Below are positions 9,656 through 24,290 of a DNA stretch of 64,000 nucleotides, in pieces. The notes beneath the pieces were generated by a model, which saw only the letters and a program-made list of their open reading frames with translations, was not told the origin of the DNA and ran no database searches. Both the position numbers and the translations under genes were made by a program. Within the stretch, counting starts at the first letter, position 1; every line of letters starts with the position of its first letter. Source of the stretch: Mycoplasma sp. 1654_15 (lineage in GTDB: Bacteria; Bacillota_I; Bacilli_A; Mycoplasmatales; Metamycoplasmataceae); the NCBI RefSeq assembly GCF_012516495.1, contig NZ_CP051214.1:744001-808000 (forward strand), written 5' to 3'.

Positions 9656-11380
9656 TTATTCATCTTCTAGTAATTTAATATTATATTCTTTTAGTTGTTC
9701 TTCTTCAATAATTGTAGGCGATTTTAAAAGTAGATCTTGACCTTTTGAATTAACTGGGAAAGCAATGACATCTCTAATAGATTCTGAATGAGTTAAGAGC
9801 ATAATGATACGATCAAGTCCAAAAGCAATTCCACCATGAGGAGGCACACCATAGCTAAAAGCTTTTAATAAGAAGCCAAATTGGTTGTTTGCTTGTTCTT
9901 TTGTAAGTCCAATTGTTTCAAAAATTTGTTCTTGAATTTCTTTCGAACTAATACGAATTGACCCTCCTGCAATTTCAACCCCGTTTAAAACTAAGTCGTA
10001 AGCTTGTGCTCTTACTTTTAATGGATCTGTTTTTAATAAATCTAAAGTTTCAAAAGTTGGCATTGTAAAAGGATGGTGAGCTGCTGAAAGTTTACCTGTT
10101 TCTTCATCTTTTTCAAACATAGGTCAATTTACAACTCATAAAAATTTGTAATCATCTTTTTTAACTAAATTATAATGTTGAGCTAATTTGTTTCTTAAAG
10201 CACCTAAACCTTGACAAACTTTTTCATATTCATCATTTACTATAAACAATGTCCCTGTTTTAAAATTATTTTCTTGTACATATTTTTCAATTGCTTCATA
10301 TGAATTTAATTTAAAAGAATAATGAATGATTTTAGAATCTTTAATGTGAACATATAACAAACGATTTGCTTTATTTTGAACAACGTTTTCACTAAAGATT
10401 TTGTATTCTTTTTTATCAATTAAAACTTCTTCTAAAAACAAGGATTTTGTAGTATTTTTTTCAAATAAAAATTCTTTTGAATCATTTAAAACATTTGCAT
10501 CTAATAAAAAATTATCAAAACGTAAATCAGGCTTATCAGAACCAAATTTATCTATTGCTGTATCAAAATCTAAAATTTCAAATGGTGTTGTAATGTTTAA
10601 GTTTAATTTATTAAAAATGTATTTAACTAAATCTTCAACTACTTTTCTTATTGATTCAATAGTAGGAAAAGCTATTTCTACATCTAGCTGAACAAACTCA
10701 TATTGTCTATCTTTTCTTAAGTCTTCATCTCTAAATACTCTTGCTATTTGAAAGTATTTTTCAAAACCAGAAACCATTAATAATTGCTTATACAACTGAG
10801 GTGATTGAGGAAGAGAAAAGAAGTGATTTTTTCTTCTAGATGGAACTAAAAAGCTTCTTGCTCCCTCAGGGGTTGATTTGGATAAAATAGGTGTTTCTAT
10901 TTCAGTAAAATTATTTTCAAAGAAAAAAGAACGAATATGGTAAAACAACTTATTTCTGAAAATTATGTTATCTCTTACGGGTTTTCTTCTAAGATCTAAA
11001 AATCTGTACTCGAGTCTTAAGTCTTCATTTGCATCTATTTCGTCTTGAATTTGAAAAGGAAGTTCTGAAGCTATCGAAAATACTTTAATATCTTCAACAA
11101 TAATTTCTAAATCACCGTTTTTAATATTTGGATTAATATCTTTTCTTTTAAGTAGCAAACCTTTGATTTCTACTACAGATTCCTTTGTTAATGAAGAAAA
11201 AATAGTTTTTAAATGGGTGTTGTTTAAATCAATAACTACTTGTAAAATGCCAAAATAATCTCTGATTTCTACAAAAGATTTATCTTTGAATTTTCTGATG
11301 TTTTGAATTCAACCTTTTATTGCAACTTTTTGTTCTACTAAATGAGATAAAATAATTTCGTTTGTAATTGTTTTATACAT
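9656..11380 (-). CDS. aspS: Aspartate--tRNA ligase
   Basis: Class II aminoacyl-tRNA synthetase for Asp. 574 residues, N-terminal OB-fold anticodon-binding domain (about 1-100), then the catalytic core with motif 2 (FRDEDLRKDRQYEF) and motif 3 (GIAFGLDRIIMLL). The GAD-type insertion between them is present. Since mycoplasmas often make Asn-tRNA in different ways, whether it is discriminating cannot be judged here. Starts nine bases after hisS; UGA codons read as Trp. Confidence 0.96.
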
Positions 11381-11389
11381 AGTTGTTCC

Positions 11390-12706
11390 TTAGTTAAATT
11401 TTTCTTGAAGTATTTTTAAAATGTCTGGAAAATGAAGGATTTCTTCGCTAATTTCAATGTTTTGTGATGTTTTTGTGTCTTTTATAGTCCACATATTACT
11501 GTTTTGATTTTTTTCTTTAAAAATCAAGTATTTTGCCTTCATTTTAGAAGCACTTTTAAATGCTTTAGCAAAAGAGTTAAAAAGTTTTTTATTAAAATCT
11601 ACTCGGAAATTGTTATTTCTTAAATTTGAAGCTAATTTAATTACATCAGCAAATTCTGCTTCGTTTAAAGATAAAATGTAAAAATCTAGGAAAAAGTCTT
11701 TAAAAAGTTTAGTATTATTAACTAAAATTTCAGCAATTCTATCTACTCCCATAGCAAAACCTAATCCTGAAATGTCTGGACCTGAAAAACGACTAAATAA
11801 GCCGTTGTAACAACCTCCAGCTATAATTGTCGATTTTGTTCCTAAATATTGTGATTCCGAAATAAATTCAAAAACTAAATTATCATAATAATCTAATCCT
11901 CTTACTAGTAAATCATCTACTTCGAAATTAATGTTATTTTGCTTTAAAAGTTTTTGGATTTGTTCAAATTCAGATTGTTGTTCTTGAGTATAAAAGTCTT
12001 TTAATTTGGGAGCATTTTTAATAAAGTCTTTATCTGAATCTAATTTTTCATCCAAGATTCTTAAAGGGTTGATTTCTAATCTAGTTTGCGAAATAGGGCT
12101 TAACTGATCTTTAAAAGGTAATAGATAGTTTTTTAGTTTATGGGAATACAAATTTCTTTGTTCAACTGTGGCTAAATAGTTAATTTTTAAAGTAGTATCT
12201 TGAGATAAATCAAGTCTTTTAAGTAACTGATTTGCAAAGTCTAGAACCTCTAATTTTATTAAGTTATTATCAACATTTATATGTTCAATTCCTGCTTGAA
12301 AAAATTGACGATATCTTCCTTTTTGTGGTCTTTCATAACGGAACATAGGACCAAAGTAAAAAAACTTATTATTTTCTAGATAAAGCTTGTTTTCGTTTAT
12401 AGCCCTAATCACTGGAGCAGTTCCCTCAGGACGAAGTGCAAATAAACGGTCGTTTTTGTCTTTAAATTCATACATTTGCTTATTTACTATATCTGAAGAT
12501 TGACCTGATGATAAAAAGATATTTGCAAACTCAAAAATTGGGGTTTCAATATATTCAAAATTGAAGTTATTTGCTACTTGAAAAAAAGTGTCTCTAATAA
12601 ATAAAAAAACTTCTTTTTTCTTTCCAAAAATATCTTGAGTACCTTTTGGCTTATAGTTAATATTTAATGTATCAGTTTTTTTATTTTCTTTAGTAATATC
12701 ACTCAT
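11390..12706 (-). CDS. hisS: Histidine--tRNA ligase
   Basis: 438-residue class II synthetase that charges tRNA-His. Motif 1 region (KPKGTQDIFG), motif 2 (MFRYERPQKGRYRQFFQAG), the histidine-specific LVRGLDYYDNLVFEF stretch and motif 3 (GLGFAMGVDRI) are all present, followed by an anticodon-binding domain. It sits between secDF (11-base gap upstream) and aspS (9-base gap downstream), a hisS-aspS pair common in Firmicutes. Confidence 0.96.
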   Translation of the reverse strand: MSDITKENKKTDTLNINYKPKGTQDIFGKKKEVFLFIRDTFFQVANNFNFEYIETPIFEFANIFLSSGQSSDIVNKQMYEFKDKNDRLFALRPEGTAPVIRAINENKLYLENNKFFYFGPMFRYERPQKGRYRQFFQAGIEHINVDNNLIKLEVLDFANQLLKRLDLSQDTTLKINYLATVEQRNLYSHKLKNYLLPFKDQLSPISQTRLEINPLRILDEKLDSDKDFIKNAPKLKDFYTQEQQSEFEQIQKLLKQNNINFEVDDLLVRGLDYYDNLVFEFISESQYLGTKSTIIAGGCYNGLFSRFSGPDISGLGFAMGVDRIAEILVNNTKLFKDFFLDFYILSLNEAEFADVIKLASNLRNNNFRVDFNKKLFNSFAKAFKSASKMKAKYLIFKEKNQNSNMWTIKDTKTSQNIEISEEILHFPDILKILQEKFN

Positions 12707-12717
12707 AAATCACCTAG

Positions 12718-15300
12718 CTATTTTGAATAATCATTGATGTTAGCGAAAGTTTGTTCACTAATTTTTTGAACTTTTCAGTATCCAACATCAATTCTTTTTG
12801 CTTTTTTCTTGTTTCTTTTTGTTTCTAATTTTACTCAAATAGTAGTAGCTATAAATAATGAAGAAAATGTTCCAAAAATTACTCCTACAAACATAGCAAA
12901 ACTAAAGAGAATATCAATAGAATTGTAGAAAATCATTAAGACAAATATAGCAAAAATTGTTGATAATGAAGTAAGAAGTGAACGTTTGATTGTTTCTTTT
13001 ATAGCTTGTGTAGCTATTCTTTTAACTCTTGATTCATCACTAACTTCTGTATATGGTAATTCTCTAAAAATTTCTTTTATTTTATCAAATATAACAATTG
13101 TGTCATTAATTGAGTAACCAATTATCGATAATAGAGCGACTACTATTGTTGGAGATAGTTGAACGTGGAAAATAATAAATGTAAAGATAACCATTAAAAC
13201 ATTGAATAACAACGAAACAATAATTGCTAGTGAAAAGGTTCATTTAAATCTAATAAACGCAAATGCTGTTACAAAAGCAATTGCTACAACAACTGATAAA
13301 ATTGCATTCAAAATCAAGCTTCTTGCTTCTTCTGTTGATATTGAATATGTTGTAAATTTAAGGTTTGAAAACTGGTTAGCTAAGTTTGTATTTAAATTTT
13401 GAATTACAGAAGTTAAATCCTGTTGTGTTTTTATTTCTATATTAAAAACGGAATTTTCAGCATTTAAAGGATGCATTAAAATTTGTGAAGCATTATTTTT
13501 AATTCCTTGTTGTTCTAAAAATTTAATAATTGCTTCACCTTTTTGTTTATCTATTAAATCATAGGTTGGATCGCTGTTTTCTATTAGTATATTGGTTCCA
13601 CCACTAAATTCGATAGATAAATTTAAACCTCCAACAAACGACTGATTTATACCTGCAAATATAGCAAAAATTAAAATTGCTAAAATAAACATTCCTAAAG
13701 GAATTCATCTAGTGTATTTATTTCAAGCTAAATAATCTGGTTTATCTAAAACTGAAGTATACCCACGCTCATATTTTTGTAAATATTTTGATCTAACACC
13801 TAATAAATATTTTCGTTTGTCAAAAAATCCTGTTCTTAAAACAAGTGATGTCATTAATTTTGTAAACAACATAATCACTAATAAAGTAAATATAATTGAA
13901 AAAATTAATGTAATTGAAAAACTTTTTATGCTTTTAGTTCCAAAAAAGAAGAGAATTAGTCCTGCTATTAATGTTGTAATATTAGAATCTAAAATTGTAC
14001 TTAATGAAGACTTATTGGCATATGCATTAGACTTATTAACCGTGTGTCCCGAGTATATTTTAGTTTTTAGAATCTCGAAACTAATAATATTAGCATCAAC
14101 ATTCATTCCAATTCCTATAACTAAAGCTGCAATAGTAATTGGTGAATATTCTCCTCGAACTATAGTGAAAAATAGCAAGGTTAAGAAGATATATAAAGCA
14201 AGTGAGATAGTAGAAAGAACACCTAAAAGTCCATAATTTACTATCATAAATAAAGCAATTACTGAAATTGCAACAACAACTGCAATTCAAGCTGAAGTAA
14301 AGGCTGAATCTGATTTAGTTTGAGAAACAAATGAAGCAGAAAGAAAATCTAATTTATAATCCGCTGTTCCGAAATTAATATTTAAAGCTAATTGTTTTGC
14401 TTCTGCTGAAGAAAAGTTTCCATTAATAACAAAAGAGGAACCATTAAGCGCCTGTTGAACACGAGCATCTGAAATTAAATATTTTTTTGCATCAAATTGA
14501 TATTGTTTTAAAACAGGTGTTGCTGGTCGATTATTTTGTAATGGAGCTGGGTTTGGATTTTCATTAACATGAACAAAATTAAAGACATTTTCTTTGGCAT
14601 TTTTTCATTCATCAGGATATTGAGTCTTAGCTAATTTAATTAAACCTGAAATATTTGATCAAATTAAAATTCTGTTTTTTCCAAAAGGTTTTTTAGAAAC
14701 ATAATCAGTTGCTTTTGATCATTCAAGTTCAGCATCTGTATTTTTTAATTCAATTTGTACTTCATTTTGTGAAGGATTATTTGGATTTGGTCTTGCTTGA
14801 GCAGATTCTGGTTTAAATGGAGGTGCTCAATTTACTTCATTTCCATAGTCTAATGAACCATTATCTACAAATTTACCATCATAAAATAGTGGTTTATTAT
14901 CTGCATCAGTGATGGTCAATAAAGGTTTTGTAACTATTTCAGAAATGAAGGACTCTAGTTTTCTATTATCAGTAATATTATTTCTAGAAATTCTTATTCT
15001 ACCTTCACCTTCGATAGACACACTGGTTCCGTTTAGTCCAGAACCACCTGTTAGTCTTGTAAAAATTTCTTGATCTGCGTTTTTTACTGTGTTTTTGTTA
15101 GGAACTTTGTCATCCAATGTTTTAACTTGAACTAAAACTTCTGCTCCACCACCGTATTCAATAGATTTATTTATATTTTTTGAAATATATTGTTGGCTGG
15201 TGTATGAAATTACAAAAACAATAGTAAAAAAAGATAAAAAGGCAATAAATCACCTTTTTCAATTATTTAGAGTGAAAAGTTTTTTAAAAAAGTTTTTCAT
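12718..15300 (-). CDS. secDF: Protein translocase subunit SecDF (fused SecD and SecF)
   Basis: 860-residue membrane protein that uses ion-motive force to help Sec-dependent export. The N-terminal half is SecD: first helix near residue 20-40, a large external domain, then helices with the TIAALVIGIGMNVDANIISF stretch. The second half is SecF, starting near residue 530 with a new first helix and containing SIIGYSINDTIVIFDKIKE, the conserved SecF motif. Fused SecDF occurs in Bacillus and several mollicutes. The C terminus is Lys/Arg-rich. The ATG at 15300 gives the first helix; a TATAAT box lies 36-41 bases upstream. Confidence 0.93.
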
Positions 15301-15335
15301 ATCAATGTCTTTGCTAATGTAATAAACGTTTTTAA

Positions 15336-15341
15336 ATTATA
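15336..15341 (-). promoter_or_regulatory. TATAAT -10 box of the secDF-hisS-aspS-permease unit
   Basis: Perfect TATAAT on the minus strand 36 bases before the secDF start codon. Confidence 0.5.
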
Positions 15342-15429
15342 CTAAAAATGAACGATATTAATAAGTAATTTAACATTTCAATTTTTAAATTGCTTTAAAA
15401 ATAAAGCAAATTGAACCAAAATAATGTTG

Positions 15430-15435
15430 TATAAT
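15430..15435 (+). promoter_or_regulatory. TATAAT -10 box of the membrane protein gene at 15466
   Basis: Perfect TATAAT, 30 bases before the ATG, with an AAAGGAG ribosome site between them (15451-15457). Confidence 0.5.
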
Positions 15436-15465
15436 TTTCAAATATTTTTCAAAGGAGCTTAAAAT

Positions 15466-16233
15466 ATGAAATTAAAAATTGGAAAAGAAAGACTTTTCTT
15501 TTTGATAATTGCGATTTGAATTTTATTATCAACATTTGTTGCATTTGTTGTTGATATTGTCTATACTAAATCCCAAAATGAATATATAAGTCCAAATGGT
15601 ATTTCTTTTGAATACTTTTTTGGGCATTTTAGTCCTTTTATTTTCTTCACATATCAGTCTAATTTTATGTTAGCGGTAGGTTGTTTTTTAATATATTTTA
15701 AATTTAGCCAAAAACATCAAAGACTTTATTTTGCTTTTGTTTCTTTAATTACTATTACTTTTTTAGTTTACTGGGCTTTAATTTCTTGAAAATCAAATAC
15801 TTGAAAAAATCCGGGAACAGCAATTAAATCTTTAACTACTCACTTGATAAATCCTTCTTTAGGATTTGTTGGTTTGTTTTTTATTAGAAGATCATTAGTA
15901 GTTGATCACAGATTGTTTTTTAAAGCTGGGCTTTATGTCCTTGGTTATTTTGTTTTTGCTTTATTATTGTACTTTTTTACTTATGGAAATTATGAAGCAA
16001 TCAACAAAGAAGGGCAAAAATACAGTGTGCATGATGGTGGAACTATTTATTCCTTTTTAAACTTCACTAAACCTTTATTTTATAAAGAAAAAAGTGTGTT
16101 AATCGTTGTGTTTTTAGATATATTAATTCTGTTTGTGGCTATATTAATTCCTTTTGGTTGTTCTTATTTTTGAAAATGAGCTTTTAAAATACGACTTGAA
16201 AAAAAACCTTTATTTAAGAAGGAAAAACAATAA
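15466..16233 (+). CDS. Unknown multi-span membrane protein
   Basis: 255-residue hydrophobic protein with about six membrane helices (near residues 10-32, 50-65, 68-85, 90-108, 125-170, 215-240). A conserved-looking FFTYQSNFM stretch lies between helices 2 and 3; a similar pattern is seen in FAR-17a/AIG1-like and DUF1600-like membrane proteins, but I cannot confirm membership. The ATG is set by a strong AAAGGAG ribosome site. It stands alone, with its own promoter and terminator, divergent from secDF and convergent with lspA. Confidence 0.75.
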
Positions 16234-16261
16234 AAAATGTAGCAAATTTGCTACATTTTTT
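16232..16261. terminator. Bidirectional terminator
   Basis: Perfect 15-bp inverted repeat with TGTAGCAAATTTGCTACA at its core, flanked by A6 and T6; it overlaps the stop codons of the two convergent genes. Confidence 0.85.
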
Positions 16262-16853
16262 ATTGTTTTTTTGGCTTGGATTTTATTTGTTTATATCATT
16301 TTTTAAGCATTGGTAAACCTATTTCTATTCCCATAACAAGTACCATTCCAATAGGTCCTGCAATTATAAAAATATCAGCAAAATTAAATGTTCCATTATC
16401 ACGATAAGGAATAAAAATTATATCCTTTACTCCATTTTCATATAAAAGTCTATCTAATTCATTTCCTATGTTGCCAGCTAGTAGAACTATCATAAAGGCT
16501 GCGAAATAATAATTTTTAGACAGTAAAACACTAAAAATTAAGATAAACAACAATAAAAAGGCAAAAATATGAATAACCGTAAAACCGAATTTTTTTGCTA
16601 AACCGGAAGTTACTCCTTGATGTAAAAGAGGTCTAAATCCAATTCAACCGTGATTAATTCATAAAGATTCTGGTGGAGCTGATGTTTTAAAATCTTCGTG
16701 TTTAAAAATTAAGTTTTTTGTTAATTGATCTATTAATAGCAAAACAAGCAAAAGACCACAAAGAAAAAGAGCATTGAGTAAAAGTCTTTTTTTAGAAACT
16801 CTTTTAAGAATACAAATAACTATAGTTTTAACATCTTTACCTTTAATTGTCAT
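16260..16853 (-). CDS. lspA: Lipoprotein signal peptidase (signal peptidase II)
   Basis: Membrane aspartyl protease that removes the signal peptide of prolipoproteins. 197 residues with four helices. Conserved DQLTKN near residue 42, catalytic Asp about 134 (GNELDRLL) and Asp about 160 (FNFADIF). I choose the ATG at 16853 because AAGGAA lies eight bases upstream; an in-frame ATG at 16877 has no ribosome site. The start overlaps the end of ileS by 11 bases, as in many Firmicutes. A UGA near the C terminus is Trp, so the protein runs on to a basic tail. Confidence 0.9.
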
Positions 16854-19521
16854 CGAGTAATTCCTTAACGACTTCATAACATCTTAGACACACTTCATTT
16901 TTCATTTCTTTTTTAACAAAGTGGTTTCAGCAACGTAAACATTTTGTTGATTCAAAAGCTTGAACTTTATCTTTGTTAGCAAAATGTACTTTTCCTACCA
17001 TTAATAAGTTTTTAAGATCTAGTGATTTTATAAATTCAGAATCTGTGTTTATATGGATAAAAGCTTCGTTAGTTCTCTTTATCAGACCTTCTTTAATTTG
17101 TTGTTCAATTAGTTGATAAATTCTATCTTTAACCTTAAAAAATTCCTTCCAATTTTCCTCAATTTTTTCATCAAATGCTTCTTTTTTGAAGAAAGTTTCG
17201 AGATGTACTGATTCTTGTTTATTATCTAATTTTAAAAATGAGTAAATCTCTTCAGTAGTAGTTGGTAAAATTGGAGCCAGAGAAATTGTTAATACATTTA
17301 AAAGGTTATATAAATTAAATTGAAACTGTCTACGATTTAAATTATCTAGCTTGTCGGCATATAAAGAGTCTTTAGCTATAGATAAATAAAAGTTTGAAAA
17401 ATCAATAATGAAGTTATTAATTTCTTTAATAATTTTGACAAATCTAAAATTATCATAGTTGTCAATTATTGTATTTTTTAGTTTCTTAATTTTGTTATCC
17501 ATATACTCGTGAACTGATTCTAGTTTAAGTTCAGGATTATGTTTGTAATCTTCTAAATTGGTAATTAAAAATCTAACTGTATTTCTAATTTTTCTATAAA
17601 TTTCTACATTTTGTTCAATGATTTCTTTAGAATAAACTACATCATTAAAGTATTCACTATTACTTGCTCAAAGACGTAAAATATCAGCTCCATAAGTTTT
17701 TATTAAGTCTAGAGGATTAACACCATTTCCTTTAGATTTGGACATTTTATTACCTTTATAATCAACAACAAAACCATGTGATAATAATCTTTTATAAGGT
17801 GGATGTTGGTAATAAATAAAACTGTTAATAAGTGAAGAATTAAATCAACCACGGTACTGATCAGAACCTTCGAAATACAAGTCAAAAGGAACTTTTACGT
17901 TATCAATTTGAACACCAATAGAAGTAGAACCTGAATCAAATCAAACATCCATAATGTCATTTTCTTTGCTTCATCCAAGATTTCTAAATTGTTCAGGTAA
18001 AAGTTCGTCTACTTCTCTTTCATATCAAACGTCTGAACCAAATTCTTTTACTAAATTAATTACATAATCAAAAATTTCAGGCTTATCTAAAACAGGATTT
18101 TTATCCTTGTCATAAAAAATTATAATTGGAACACCTCAAGATCTTTGTCTTGAAATTGTTCAATCTTGCCTGTTTTCAATCATTGCTTGAAGTCTGTTTT
18201 TAATTCATTCTTGTGGAAAAATTACTTCTTCAATTGATTTTAATATATCTTCTTTTATTTTTTCAATTGCAACAAATCACTGTGGAGTTCCACGATAAAT
18301 AACTGGTTTGTTTGTTCTTCAATCATGAGGATATGAGTGATTAAAAGTAGAAAATTTTAATAATTTTCCTTCATTTTCTAAAGCAAGTCCAATTTCTTTA
18401 TTTGCGTCTAAGTAAAATAAACCTTCATATTTTCCAGCTAAATTATTTAATGTACCATCATCATTAACATGCATAATGTGTTCTAAACCAGTTTTTTTAG
18501 AAATTCAAAAATCATCTTCACCAAATAAAGGAGCCATATGAACTAAACCAGAACCTGAATCTATTGTAACATGATGTCCGATAACAATTTTTCCTTCTTT
18601 TTCCTTCATAATTGGTCTAATATATTCAACATCTACTAATTCAGTTCCTAAAAAAGTATCTAAAATTTCATAACTTTCTCAGTTAAACTCTTTTGCTAAT
18701 TTTTCTACTAATTCAGTAGCAATAATGAAGATATTTTCTTTATTTTTAACTTTGGAATATTCAAAATGTTCTCCAACTGCTACTCCTGAATTAGCAATTA
18801 AAGTTCAAGGTGTTGTTGTTCAAATTACTAAATTATCTCCTTTGTTTACTTTTGAATTTCCTTTTGAAATTTCAAAAGCTACATAAATAGAAGGAGAACG
18901 ATGATCTAAATACTCAATTTCGGCTTCTGCTAAAGCTGATTGACTAGATGGAGATCAATAAACTGGTTTGAGTCCTCTATAAACTAAACCTTTTTCAACC
19001 ATAACTTTGAAAAGTTCTAACTGTTTTGCTTCAAAACCTGGTGTGTTAGTTTGATAAATGGTACTCAAATCTGATAGTAAATTGAGTTGTTCAAATTGTT
19101 GTTTTTGTGCTTCAATTTGTTCATTTGCGTATTTATTAGCTTGTTTTCTTAACTCTAAAACTGATAAAGATTTGTGAGAAATGTTGTTTAATGAAAGAAT
19201 TTTGTTTTCAATTGGCAATCCATGTGTATCTCAACCTGGAACAAAAGGAGAATAAAATCCTTGCATTGTTTTATATCTAATAATTATATCTTTCAAAACC
19301 TTATTTAGAGAGTGTCCAATATGAATATCCCCATTTGCATATGGAGGACCATCGTGAATTACAAATTGAGGGTTTTTATAATTATTTTTTAGTGCTTTTT
19401 GGTAAATTTTATTGTCTAACCAAAATTGTCTATATTTTGCTTCTTTTTCTGAAAGATTTGCTTTCATTGAAAACTCTGTGGTAAATATATTTAAAGAGTT
19501 TTTATAAAAATTTTTGTCCAT
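16843..19521 (-). CDS. ileS: Isoleucine--tRNA ligase
   Basis: 892-residue class I synthetase that charges tRNA-Ile and edits valine. HIGH-type motif [11 protein letters not shown] near residue 60, KMSKSKGN near 590 (coding 17730-17755), and a C-terminal zinc finger CLRCWNHF...CLRCYE whose first Trp is a UGA. Starts eight bases after the parC stop and ends 11 bases inside lspA, so parE-parC-ileS-lspA looks like one operon. Confidence 0.96.
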
Positions 19522-19529
19522 AATGTTCC

Positions 19530-22176
19530 TTATTTATCAAATTTTTTAAGTAATGCATCTATATCTAGCTCATCAATTTCTTTAAGTTTGTCTTTTACTT
19601 TTTTTACTGCATTATCAATATCAAAAGGCTTGGAAGAAACTGGTTTAGCTTCTTTTTGTTCTACTTTTTCTTCTACTTTGCTTTCTTTTTCTTTGTAATT
19701 TCTTGATTTAGAACTTACTTTTTCTAACTTTTTAGCTTCAATTTTATTATATTTTTCTTCGTTTTTCAAACTATTATTGAGTTGATTTATATAAATGTAA
19801 TATATAAATGGATTTTTTAAGTTTGAAAACTTGTCAGAATCAATTTGTAACTCTTGAATTTCCTGCCTGGAAATCTTGTTAGGTTCTTCAAAAATGAAGC
19901 AAATTGCATCAGTTTTAAATTCAACAATATTAACAATTTCTAAGTGAGAAAATTTAGATTCTAAGTAATTTTTAGCTTGACTATTTTTGTTTCCATAAAA
20001 AATAGAACTTAAATTCATTTTTCTAATATAACCTGTTTTTGCCACCAATACAAATTCATTATCTGATTGTCCTAAAACAAAATGATTTATAAATTCGCCA
20101 TCTTTAAGCTTCAGTACTCTAACTCCTGATGAATTTGTTCCGTAAATTGGAATTTCTATTTCACTGTATCTAGAAGCTCTATTTTGGTTTGTAAACAGTG
20201 CAATATCTTGATAATTATCACTTAGTTTTGCTCCTACTACTTGATCATCTTGCTTTATTTTTATAGCTAAAATAGTTTTTTTGAACCTAGAAACTTCTAA
20301 ATCTTTTAATGAAATTCTTTTACCCAAACCATTTTTAGTAATTAAAGTTATAAAATAATTTTCACTAAATTCTGATACTTCGATTACTGAAATTATGAAT
20401 TCATCCTTTTTTAATAAATAATCTATTTGTAAATCAGACCAAGTTGATTTAAAAGTTGAATCTTCAATAGTGTGTAAGGGAATAAAAATGTAATTTCCTA
20501 GTGATGTAAAAATTAATAATTTATTTTTAGTTTGGATTTTGTTTACAAATACAAAATAATCTTGTTCTTTTAAAACAATATTAGAAATGTCGTTAGATTC
20601 AAAAACTTTGTTTGACATCTTTTTGTATAAACCTTGTTTAGTAACTACAAAATATGCTTCTTCATTTTTGATTAGTTCTTCTTGATTAATTTCTATTTTA
20701 AAAGTTTGATTAATAATTTCAGTTTTTCTTGGCGTTCCAAATTTAGTTTTAATGTCTTTTAAAATAGAGATTAAATATTTGCTAAAATCACCTTCATTTT
20801 CAAGTAAATTATTTAAATTAGCTACTTGTTGAATTAAGTTATTTTTTTCATTTAAATAATTTTGCTGGTCAATTCTAGAAAGTCTATACAATCTCATTTC
20901 GGCAATTGCAGTTGCTTGTAAAATACTAAAACTAAAGTTTTTGACTAGGGCTTCAATTACTCCTTGTTTGGAATTATCAGAATTTCTAATGATTTTAATT
21001 ACTTGATCTGTGATATCTGCAACTCTTAAAAAACCTTCTACAATTTCGAGTCTTTGTTTATTCTTAAACAAGTCAAATTGAATTTCTTTTGTTTTAATGT
21101 CTCTTAAATGATCTAAATAATAATCTAGCATTTTAGGTATAGATAAAAGTTTTGGAGTATTATTGTGAATAGCTACTGAATTATATGAATAACTAATTTG
21201 CATCTGCGTTTTCTGAAGTAAATAATTTAAAATTAATTCAATATTTGCTTCTTTTTCAAGCTCAATCATAATAGAAATTCCTTTTCTATCTGATTGATCA
21301 ATTACATCTGAAATTCCTTCAATTTTCTTCTCAAATCTAATTTCATCTATTTGTTTAACGAGTTCTGCTTTTATTACTGAAAACGGAATTTCTGTTATTT
21401 CAATTGCTTTGTGTTTATTTTCATCCATTATTTTATATTTGGAAACTAAAATTACTTTTCCTTGACCTGTAGAAAATGCTTCATCAATTCCTTTTGTATC
21501 ATAAATAATTCCACCAGTTGGAAAATCTGGGCCTTTGATTATTTGCCTTAATTTAGAATGTGGTGTTGCTTTGTTTTTGAGCATCTCTACACATGCATCA
21601 ATTACTTCCGATAAATTATGAGGTGGAATATCTGTAGCAAATCCTGAAGCAATTCCTTTAGTTCCATTTACTAATAAATTAGGAAATAAAACTGGTAAAA
21701 CTGTTGGCTCTTTTTCTGAATCATCAAAATTAGGAACAAAATTTACTGTTTTTTTGTTAATAATTTCTAACATTAAATTAGCAACAGCTTCTAAACGTGT
21801 TTCGGTATAACGCATAGCCGCTGCTGGATCATCATCAATTGAACCTTTATTTCCATGCATTTCTACTAAAGGGAGATTCATTTTTCATTCTTGAGCCATA
21901 CGAATTAACGCTTCATAAATTGAAGAATCACCGTGTGGATGGTACTTACCAATTACATCACCGACAATTCTGGCTGATTTTTTAAAAGGTTTATCATTTT
22001 TGAGACCTAACATTCACATTGAGTATAAAATCCGTCTTTGTACAGGTTTTAAACCATCTCTAACATCAGGAATAGCTCTTTGTTGAATAACATATTTTGA
22101 GTATCTAACAAAACGTTCTGAAACTATAGAATCAAGTGAATTTACTATTAATTGTTCTTCATTTTGCTTCATTTTA

Positions 22177-22193
<17 letters not shown>
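19530..22193 (-). CDS. parC: DNA topoisomerase IV subunit A
   Basis: 887-residue DNA-cleaving subunit that decatenates chromosomes with ParE. The winged-helix region carries [18 protein letters not shown] (quinolone-determining region) and the catalytic Tyr about 129 in [10 protein letters not shown]. Six-bladed C-terminal repeats follow, then a Lys/Glu-rich tail of about 70 residues (from about 815) that is longer than usual. The ATG at 22193 has a GAGGA ribosome site and overlaps the parE end by 17 bases. No GyrA box is present, which supports ParC rather than GyrA. Confidence 0.94.
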
Positions 22194-24144
<1,951 letters not shown>

Positions 24145-24260
24145 TTAATGAGTTAAAAAAATAAAAAATTTCTTATTTAATAAATATTAAATAGTTTATA
24201 TATTTTAATAAAAAAAAATTCAGTTGAATAAAAAGAAAGCAAAAAATAAGGAAAATAAAG

Positions 24261-24290
24261 AAAAAAACCAAGATTTTTCTTGGTTTTTTA
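24261..24290 (-). terminator. Hairpin terminator of the small membrane protein gene
   Basis: AAAAAACCAAG and CTTGGTTTTTT pair around ATTTTT at the 3' end of the gene, with T-rich sequence following on the minus strand. Confidence 0.7.

Noticed and set aside
10401-10691. Open frame on the + strand inside aspS
   Set aside because: Shadow of the aspS coding sequence; no ribosome site and composition of an antisense frame.
13817-14236. 139-residue open frame on the + strand inside secDF
   Set aside because: Antisense to the SecD membrane domain; hydrophobic pattern is the complement of the real gene.
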